The notes under the pieces: generated by a model
What the model saw: the letters and a program-made list of their open reading frames with translations, nothing else
Database searches by the model: none
Told to the model about the DNA's origin: nothing
Made by a program: the position numbers and the translations under genes
Assembly: GCA_964346185.1 (NCBI GenBank)
Contig: CAYFTR010000028.1
Span: 1-19,968, forward strand
Direction: 5' to 3'
DNA length: 19,968 bases
Origin: JAAYJS01 sp964346185
Lineage (GTDB): Bacteria; Bacillota; Clostridia; Eubacteriales; Eubacteriaceae
Shown here: one piece after another, positions 15,271-19,968 of the stretch
How the letters are laid out: the number at the start of each line of letters is the position of its first letter
Position numbering within the stretch: the stretch's first letter is position 1

Positions 15271-16149
15271 ATGAAGTTATTTTTTCAACAGGTGATCAAC
15301 GGCTTAAACTCAGGCAGTATCTACGCTTTGATAGCCATCGGCTATACATTGGTGTACGGTATATTAAAGCTTATTAACTTTGCCCACGGGGAAATAATGA
15401 TGTTCGGCGCTTACTTTTCGTTTATTGTCGCCGCAACATTGGATATGCCTTTTTGGTTTGTGATCATCTTTTCGATGGGGCTTTCGGCGGTATTGGGTAT
15501 GTTGGTAGAATTTATCGCCTATCGGCCTTTAAGACAGGCACCCCGTCTTTCCGCTTTAATTACCGCTATCGGGGTTTCCATGTTTTTACAAAACGTCTCG
15601 TTGCTGATTTTCGGGGCCGACCCCAAGGTTATGCCGCGTATTTTCCCGAATATCGTATTTAACATATTCGGTATAGAGATCTCGTCGATTACCTTAATAA
15701 CGATCGGTTTATCGGTTTTCTTTATGATATTGTTGGAATTATTTATCAATCACACCAAACAGGGACGTGCCATGCGTGCCGTATCGGAAAATCAGGATGC
15801 CGCAGTCTTAATGGGGATCAACGTTAACCGCACCATATCCATCACCTTTTTAATCGGTTCGGCCTTAGGTGCTTTGGGCGGTATTTTGTACTCGACGGCT
15901 TATACCAACATCGCGCCGACCATGGGTACAATGCCAGGGCTTAAAGCCTTTGTCGCGGCGGTGTTAGGCGGTATCGGTTCCGTACCGGGTGCTATGTTGG
16001 GCGGCTTTTTAATCGGTATGATCGAAAACATGTCCAAGGCGTATATATCCACTACCTGGGCGGACGCCATTGTTTTCTTAATATTAATTGTCGTACTTTT
16101 GTTTAGACCGACCGGAATTATAGGTAAAGACGTAAAGGAAAAGGTGTAG
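15271..16149 (+). CDS. livH: Branched-chain amino acid ABC transporter permease LivH
   Basis: This 292-residue multi-helix inner membrane protein forms one half of the transport channel. It begins with the LivH hallmark INGLNSGSIYALIAIGYTLVYG and INFAHGE (35-41). The cytoplasmic coupling loop RAVSENQDAAVLMGI (about 169-183) contacts the ATPase. Gly-rich C-terminal helices end with LLFRPTGIIGK. ATG at 15271 has GAGGA upstream. It is followed after 1 nt by livM, so both permeases are made together. It is first in the segment after the internal terminator. Confidence 0.95.
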   Translation: MKLFFQQVINGLNSGSIYALIAIGYTLVYGILKLINFAHGEIMMFGAYFSFIVAATLDMPFWFVIIFSMGLSAVLGMLVEFIAYRPLRQAPRLSALITAIGVSMFLQNVSLLIFGADPKVMPRIFPNIVFNIFGIEISSITLITIGLSVFFMILLELFINHTKQGRAMRAVSENQDAAVLMGINVNRTISITFLIGSALGALGGILYSTAYTNIAPTMGTMPGLKAFVAAVLGGIGSVPGAMLGGFLIGMIENMSKAYISTTWADAIVFLILIVVLLFRPTGIIGKDVKEKV

Positions 16150-16150
16150 G

Positions 16151-17164
16151 ATGAACAGTAAAACAAAAAAAGCTTATCTGGTCAATGCCTTGGCTATTTT
16201 GCTGGTATTTGTCACCTTTTATTTATTAATTCATTTTAAAATCTTCTCGAACTATTTTGGCGGCGTCATTATTATGACCTGCATTATGATGATTATGGCC
16301 TTAAGCTTAAATATTGTCGCGGGCTTTCTGGGTGAGATGGCCCTCGGTCATGCCGCTTTTATGGCAATCGGCGCTTATTTAGGGGGCTTTACCTCTATTG
16401 CCGTTACCAACGCATTGCCGACGGCACCGGCATTGGCGGTACTTATTGTGTCTTCTCTGGTCGGCGGCGTCGCGGCAGGTCTTGCCGGTGTAGCCATCGG
16501 TACACCGAGCTTGCGTTTGCGCGGAGACTATTTGGGCATTGTTACCATCGGGTTCGGGGAAATTGTACGCATCTTCTTTATTAATTTTGAACCGATGGGC
16601 GGCGCGCAGGGGCTTAAAGGTATTCCTCGATTAACTAACCTGACTTATGTGTACTGGATAACGGTGTTGGTTGTCTTTCTTATTTTTACCTTGGGCGTCT
16701 CAAAATACGGCCGGGCGATTATGTCCATTAGAGAAGACGAAATCGCGGCGGAAGCATCAGGGATACCGACAACCCGTATTAAAGTTATGGCCTTCACCAT
16801 TTCTTCTTTCTTCGCGGGTATCGGCGGTTCTCTTTATGCCCACTATCAAGGCTTTATCGATCCGGACAAATTCCAATTTATGTTTTCGATCGAAATGTTT
16901 GTGATTGTTGTATTGGGCGGTTTAGGCAGCTTAACTGGTTCCATCATCTCTGCCATTGTCTTAACGGTGTTGCCCGAATTACTGAGAGGTTTTGCACAAT
17001 ACCGCTTGTTGGTTTATTCTATGGCACTGGTCATAATGATGATCTTCAGACCTCAAGGTATGTTGGGTCGTAACGAGTTTTCCCTATACCAATTTGTCTA
17101 TTGGTTAACCAATAAAAGAGAAACCTATAAAAAGGACGGTATGGACGGAGGTAAGTCATCGTGA
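16151..17164 (+). CDS. livM: Branched-chain amino acid ABC transporter permease LivM
   Basis: This second permease has 337 residues and pairs with LivH. Recognisable blocks are LSLNIVAGFLGEMALGHAAFMAIGAYLG (51-78), the LRGDYLGIVTIGFGEI region typical of LivM, and the coupling loop SIREDEIAAEASGI. The C-terminal segment reads FRPQGMLGR and continues into a polar tail, longer than the core family end. Start ATG is 1 nt after the livH stop, and its TGA overlaps the GTG of livG (GTGA), indicating tight translational coupling. Confidence 0.95.
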   Translation: MNSKTKKAYLVNALAILLVFVTFYLLIHFKIFSNYFGGVIIMTCIMMIMALSLNIVAGFLGEMALGHAAFMAIGAYLGGFTSIAVTNALPTAPALAVLIVSSLVGGVAAGLAGVAIGTPSLRLRGDYLGIVTIGFGEIVRIFFINFEPMGGAQGLKGIPRLTNLTYVYWITVLVVFLIFTLGVSKYGRAIMSIREDEIAAEASGIPTTRIKVMAFTISSFFAGIGGSLYAHYQGFIDPDKFQFMFSIEMFVIVVLGGLGSLTGSIISAIVLTVLPELLRGFAQYRLLVYSMALVIMMIFRPQGMLGRNEFSLYQFVYWLTNKRETYKKDGMDGGKSS

Positions 17165-17922
17165 GTACTATCCTACAAGCTAAAGATGTTACCATGCGTT
17201 TCGGCGGTTTAACGGCGGTTGAAAATTTTAACTTATCCATTAACGCCGACGAGCTGGTGGGCTTAATCGGCCCGAACGGCGCTGGTAAAACCACTATCTT
17301 CAACGTATTGACCGGTGTGTATACACCCACCGAGGGCGAGGTTATTTTAGGTGATACGGTTATCAACGGGTTAATGCCCCACGAGGTGGTAACCTTAGGT
17401 ATGTCCAGAACCTTTCAAAATATACGTTTGTTTAAAGACTTAACCACCATACAAAATGTAAAAATTGCCTATAACAATGATATTCATTACAATTTGCCCC
17501 ATGCGTTGTTTCGTACGAAAAAATATTGGCAGGAAGAAGAAAAAGCTTATGAGGAATGCAAAAAACTTCTGGATATTTTTGATATGGGCGAATACGAGAT
17601 GATCAAGGCCAAAAACCTGCCTTACGGTCAGCAGCGAAAACTCGAAATAGCAAGAGCCTTAGCCTCCAACCCGAAAGTTTTGCTTTTAGACGAACCGGCA
17701 GCGGGCATGAACCCCAAAGAGACGGCGGAACTCATGGAAACCATTCATTTTATCAGAAAGAAATTTAACTTGGCTATTTTACTCATCGAGCACGATATGA
17801 AGATGGTCATGGGTATTTGTGAACGATTAATTGTTTTGGACTACGGCAAAACCATCGCTGCGGGCTTACCGGAAGATATCCGGAAAAACCCCGATGTTAT
17901 TCGGGCGTACTTGGGCGAATAG
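17161..17922 (+). CDS. livG: Branched-chain amino acid ABC transporter ATPase LivG
   Basis: This 253-residue cytoplasmic ATPase has Walker A GPNGAGKTT (37-45), signature LPYGQQRKLEIARAL (153-167) and Walker B VLLLDEP (173-179) followed by the LivG-specific AAGMNP. The switch histidine is in LLIEHDMKMV. The LivG type is shown by this IEHDM motif and the C-terminal IRKNPDVIRAYLGE. It starts with GTG inside the livM stop and probably forms a heterodimer with LivF. Confidence 0.96.
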   Translation: MSTILQAKDVTMRFGGLTAVENFNLSINADELVGLIGPNGAGKTTIFNVLTGVYTPTEGEVILGDTVINGLMPHEVVTLGMSRTFQNIRLFKDLTTIQNVKIAYNNDIHYNLPHALFRTKKYWQEEEKAYEECKKLLDIFDMGEYEMIKAKNLPYGQQRKLEIARALASNPKVLLLDEPAAGMNPKETAELMETIHFIRKKFNLAILLIEHDMKMVMGICERLIVLDYGKTIAAGLPEDIRKNPDVIRAYLGE

Positions 17923-17931
17923 GGAGCGGCT

Positions 17932-18636
17932 ATGTTAAAAGTAAAAGATTTAAACGTGTATTACGGCAAAATTCACGCGATCAAAGGGATTGATTTCGAA
18001 GTGAAAAACGGAGAAATTGTCACCTTAATCGGTGCCAACGGTGCCGGCAAAACCACTACTTTAAAAACCATATCCGGTATACTGAAAGCGGATAAAGGTG
18101 TTATCTCCTTTGACGGCGAAAACATTACCCGTATCAAACCCCATCTTATTCCCGATTTGGGGATTGCCCACGTGCCGGAGGGTCGTCAGGTTTTTGCGCA
18201 AATGAGTGTTTATGAAAATTTGATAATGGGTGCCTTTATTCGAAAAGACAAAAGAGAAATCGCCAATGATATCGAAATGGTCTACACCTATTTTCCGAGG
18301 CTCAAGGAACGCCACAAACAATTGTCGGGAACGTTAAGTGGCGGTGAGCAGCAAATGCTGGCGATCGGTCGCGCCTTAATGACCAAGCCTAAATTATTAT
18401 TGTTGGACGAACCCTCCATGGGTTTGGCGCCGATACTGGTTGATGAGATTTTTTCGATGATCCAAACCATTAACGGAGCCGGTACAACAATTTTACTGGT
18501 TGAACAAAATGCCAACAAGGCATTGCGGATTGCCCACCGCGGTTATGTATTGGAAACCGGAACCATTAAATTATCGGGAACTTCCGACGAATTAATGAGC
18601 AACGACGACGTACGCTCCGCATACCTGGGCGGATAA
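17932..18636 (+). CDS. livF: Branched-chain amino acid ABC transporter ATPase LivF
   Basis: The second ATPase has 234 residues. Walker A is GANGAGKTT (34-42), the signature LSGGEQQMLAIGRAL (135-149), and Walker B LLLLDEP (155-161) followed by the LivF hallmark SMGLAP. The switch region VEQNANKAL differs from LivG in the usual way (Gln in place of the second-position His). It begins 9 nt after livG with a GGGAGCGG site. It is the last gene of the operon and is closed by a perfect terminator. Confidence 0.96.
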   Translation: MLKVKDLNVYYGKIHAIKGIDFEVKNGEIVTLIGANGAGKTTTLKTISGILKADKGVISFDGENITRIKPHLIPDLGIAHVPEGRQVFAQMSVYENLIMGAFIRKDKREIANDIEMVYTYFPRLKERHKQLSGTLSGGEQQMLAIGRALMTKPKLLLLDEPSMGLAPILVDEIFSMIQTINGAGTTILLVEQNANKALRIAHRGYVLETGTIKLSGTSDELMSNDDVRSAYLGG

Positions 18637-18653
18637 AATTAAACAAATATTAA

Positions 18654-18691
18654 AAACATACCTTTTGTGTTGACAAAAGGTATGTTTTTTT
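18654..18691 (+). terminator. Rho-independent terminator of the liv operon
   Basis: AAACATACCTTTTGT/ACAAAAGGTATGTTT is a perfect 15-bp stem with loop GTTG, ending in seven T's (18685-18691). It is 17 nt after the livF stop. The A-tract on the other side would make it work in both directions. Confidence 0.95.
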
Positions 18692-18714
18692 ATGGTTGTG
18701 TTCGATTTTTTAAA

Positions 18715-18735
18715 CGACGGTTGTTTGAACCGTCG
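18715..18735 (+). repeat. Perfect short inverted repeat after the liv terminator
   Basis: CGACGGTT-GTTTG-AACCGTCG is an 8-bp perfect hairpin 24 nt beyond the liv terminator. It lacks a T-run on the plus strand; on the minus strand TTTAAAAAA follows. Its role is unknown; it could be a backup terminator or a repeat element. Confidence 0.5.
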
Positions 18736-19080
18736 GGCGTTATCTACGGACGGAGCGAAACACCTTCGATACAATAAGTCGCTTTGACATAAATCCGCTA
18801 CCATCGGTACTCTAATTTTAATAACAATATAGTAAACTTTTTTGTCGGGTTATTTATTAAATGAAAAAAATTTAAAATATGGATGTTATTGTAGATTAAT
18901 TCTAATTATATTTTTAAGAGCACTCCTGATAACAATTATAGAGCCAACCGGTATTTTACTTTTAGCGGTCTTACGCTATGCTGATAAAACAAACAACTTT
19001 CCCGGTTTTTAAACGTATTCGTAAGGGGACTTATAGACAGTTAGAAAAAAATTCAAAAAAATCTAAAACAGAAAAAAGTT
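18736..19080. other. AT-rich intergenic stretch with no gene seen
   Basis: This 345-nt stretch has many short A and T runs, no credible ribosome binding site with an ORF, no tRNA and no repeat array. A 58-codon open frame from 18978 runs into the control region and looks accidental. Length and base composition suggest either decayed sequence or DNA that must bend between an activator and the sigma-54 promoter. Confidence 0.5.
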
Positions 19081-19088
19081 GTTGGATG

Positions 19089-19126
19089 TGTGTCATGTGT
19101 CTCAAAATGATACAGGTAATGACACA
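19089..19126. promoter_or_regulatory. Nested inverted repeats, candidate enhancer site for a sigma-54 activator
   Basis: The outer repeat is TGTGTCAT (19089-19096) with ATGACACA (19119-19126), perfect 8-base arms. Inside it is TGTCTC-AAAAT-GATACA (19098-19114), with one mismatch in the arms. It lies about 85-120 nt upstream of the -24 box, the usual distance for an upstream activating sequence. The activator itself is not in the window. Confidence 0.6.
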
Positions 19127-19162
19127 TAACGATGTTTCGTTTTGGCACGTCTAAGAAAAAAG

Positions 19163-19176
19163 TGATAAAATTATCA
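19163..19176. promoter_or_regulatory. Palindrome between enhancer and sigma-54 promoter
   Basis: TGATAA-AA-TTATCA, six-base arms, is centred about 38 nt before the -24 box. It could be a second regulator site or a DNA-bending site, but it is AT-rich and short. Confidence 0.35.
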
Positions 19177-19207
19177 TCAATAAGAGGGAATTCGGCAATG
19201 ATTTTTT

Positions 19208-19224
19208 TGGCACGATAATTGCAT
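19208..19224 (+). promoter_or_regulatory. Sigma-54 (RpoN/SigL) promoter of the DUF362 gene
   Basis: TGGCAC-N5-TTGCAT matches the -24/-12 consensus TGGCAC-N5-TTGCA at every conserved base with the obligatory spacing. Transcription should start at about 19234, giving a leader of about 43 nt. Promoters of this kind are silent without an ATP-hydrolysing enhancer-binding protein, so the downstream gene is conditionally expressed. Confidence 0.92.
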
Positions 19225-19236
19225 TGTATATCAATA

Positions 19237-19248
19237 CCCGGCAACGGG
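19237..19248 (+). other. 5' leader hairpin with GCAA tetraloop
   Basis: CCCG-GCAA-CGGG begins within a few bases of the predicted sigma-54 start. A GNRA tetraloop on a GC stem is very stable and could protect the mRNA 5' end. ATACC/GGTAT around it (19234-19238 and 19254-19258) is an alternative pairing. Confidence 0.5.
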
Positions 19249-19276
19249 AATATAGGTATACAAGAGGTGTAAGAAG

Positions 19277-19968
19277 ATGAGTAAACCAAAAGTTGCTGTT
19301 GTAAAAGTAGACAGACCGGAAGGTAACGAGCAATTCTTAGCAGGTAAGTACGTTCGTAAAGAAGAAGACGTCAAAAAGATTAAAGACGCAGTGGCGAAAG
19401 CCATCGAACTGTCCGTCGGCTCCCTCGATAACCTGATTAAAGAAGGAGACTATGTCCTAATCAAACCGAATTTGGCATTCCAGGCACCGCCGGAGAGCTT
19501 TGCCGTTGTCGATCCCAGGACCATTGAAGCGGTGGTTTCCTACATAAAAGAAAACTCCAAAGCCGGCAAGGTTGTTGTAGGGGACAACCCTTCTTTGAGG
19601 ATGCATGTCGGTCGTGCAAGACCCGCTTTCGCGGAGTCGGGCATGGAAGAAGCGGCACGTTTGGGCGGAGCTGACGAAGTCATTTATTTTGACGAGCAAG
19701 AAGTCGTCCCGATGGATATTCCCGGGGCTAAAGTATTTAAACACGCTACGGTATTTAAACCCTTTTTAGATGCCGATGTGGTAATCAATTTGCCGAAGTT
19801 AAAGGTACACTTGGCGGGAACCGTTACCCTAGGTATCAAGAATTGGAACGGTATCATCCCCAATTGTCATCCCAGCGCTCAGCAACAGGGCTGCCACCGT
19901 GTGGATTTAGGTCAAAAAATGGCGGATTGTTTAAGGATTCGAGAAGCGGACTTAACCATTATTGACGG
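19277..19968 (+). CDS. DUF362 domain protein, N-terminal part (cut by window end)
   Basis: ATG at 19277 has AGAGGTG upstream, and 230 complete codons are visible. The sequence follows the DUF362 pattern: KPNLAF (63-68), GDNPS (102-106), INLPKLKVHLAGTVTLGIKNWNGIIP (170-195) and the start of a DLTIIDG strand at the cut. Two cysteines lie nearby (C197, C206), and many relatives continue with a ferredoxin-like 4Fe-4S region, which would be outside the window. No signal peptide is seen. The family's biochemical role is not established. Sigma-54 control suggests use in a specific metabolic condition, perhaps in amino acid or other anaerobic catabolism; that is inference only. Confidence 0.88.
   Translation, partial: MSKPKVAVVKVDRPEGNEQFLAGKYVRKEEDVKKIKDAVAKAIELSVGSLDNLIKEGDYVLIKPNLAFQAPPESFAVVDPRTIEAVVSYIKENSKAGKVVVGDNPSLRMHVGRARPAFAESGMEEAARLGGADEVIYFDEQEVVPMDIPGAKVFKHATVFKPFLDADVVINLPKLKVHLAGTVTLGIKNWNGIIPNCHPSAQQQGCHRVDLGQKMADCLRIREADLTIID

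Noticed and set aside
18772..18815. TTGACA at 18785 as a sigma-A promoter in the liv-DUF362 gap
   Set aside because: No acceptable -10 box lies 16-18 nt downstream (only GTACTC/TACTCT) and no gene follows nearby.
18978..19154. 58-codon open frame starting ATG CTG ATA, rich in Lys near the middle
   Set aside because: It has no ribosome binding site, resembles no family I know, and its 3' half runs through the inverted repeats and the first TTTGGCACG of the control region.

Overview
The window is a stretch of chromosome from an anaerobic, low-to-mid GC Bacillota (Clostridia/Tissierellia-like). The evidence is HrcA with a perfect CIRCE operator, a DnaK without the N-terminal insertion typical of diderm bacteria, strong AGGAGG ribosome binding sites, a two-gene (short-chain) chromate transporter, HemW, and a sigma-54 promoter in front of a DUF362 gene. 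I cannot name the genus. I see no insertion sequence, phage gene, CRISPR array, rRNA or credible tRNA.

Layout. (1) 1-1661, minus strand: the 5' part of an unrecognised small protein with its own promoter; a promoter-to-terminator unit of about 220 nt with no good ORF and five hairpins or stems, read as an unidentified small RNA; and a LipA-type tyrosine/lipid phosphatase. (2) 1744-4101, plus strand: hemW followed tightly by two overlapping chromate-transporter half genes. (3) 4219-9078: the heat-shock operon hrcA-grpE-dnaK-dnaJ, with a sigma-A promoter, CIRCE, a hairpin between dnaK and dnaJ, and a strong terminator. (4) 9201-13745: housekeeping genes radC, an RluA-type pseudouridine synthase, a class A penicillin-binding protein and endonuclease III. 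(5) 13785-18691: a complete branched-chain amino-acid-type ABC transporter, livJ-livH-livM-livG-livF. A structured non-coding stretch and a strong terminator lie between the binding-protein gene and the membrane/ATPase genes. (6) 18692-19968: a long AT-rich intergenic region with inverted repeats and a textbook sigma-54 promoter driving a DUF362 gene cut by the window end.

How the genes work together. The chaperone operon is self-regulated: HrcA represses through CIRCE, and GrpE, DnaK and DnaJ form the Hsp70 cycle. The liv operon appears arranged to make excess lipoprotein LivJ relative to LivHMGF through partial termination, possibly conditional. The DUF362 gene is under sigma-54 and therefore an enhancer-binding activator not present here.

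Most genes are ordinary. The parts least explained by known features are the small RNA at 411-630, the livJ-livH intergenic RNA at 15040-15222, and the control region at 19081-19250.
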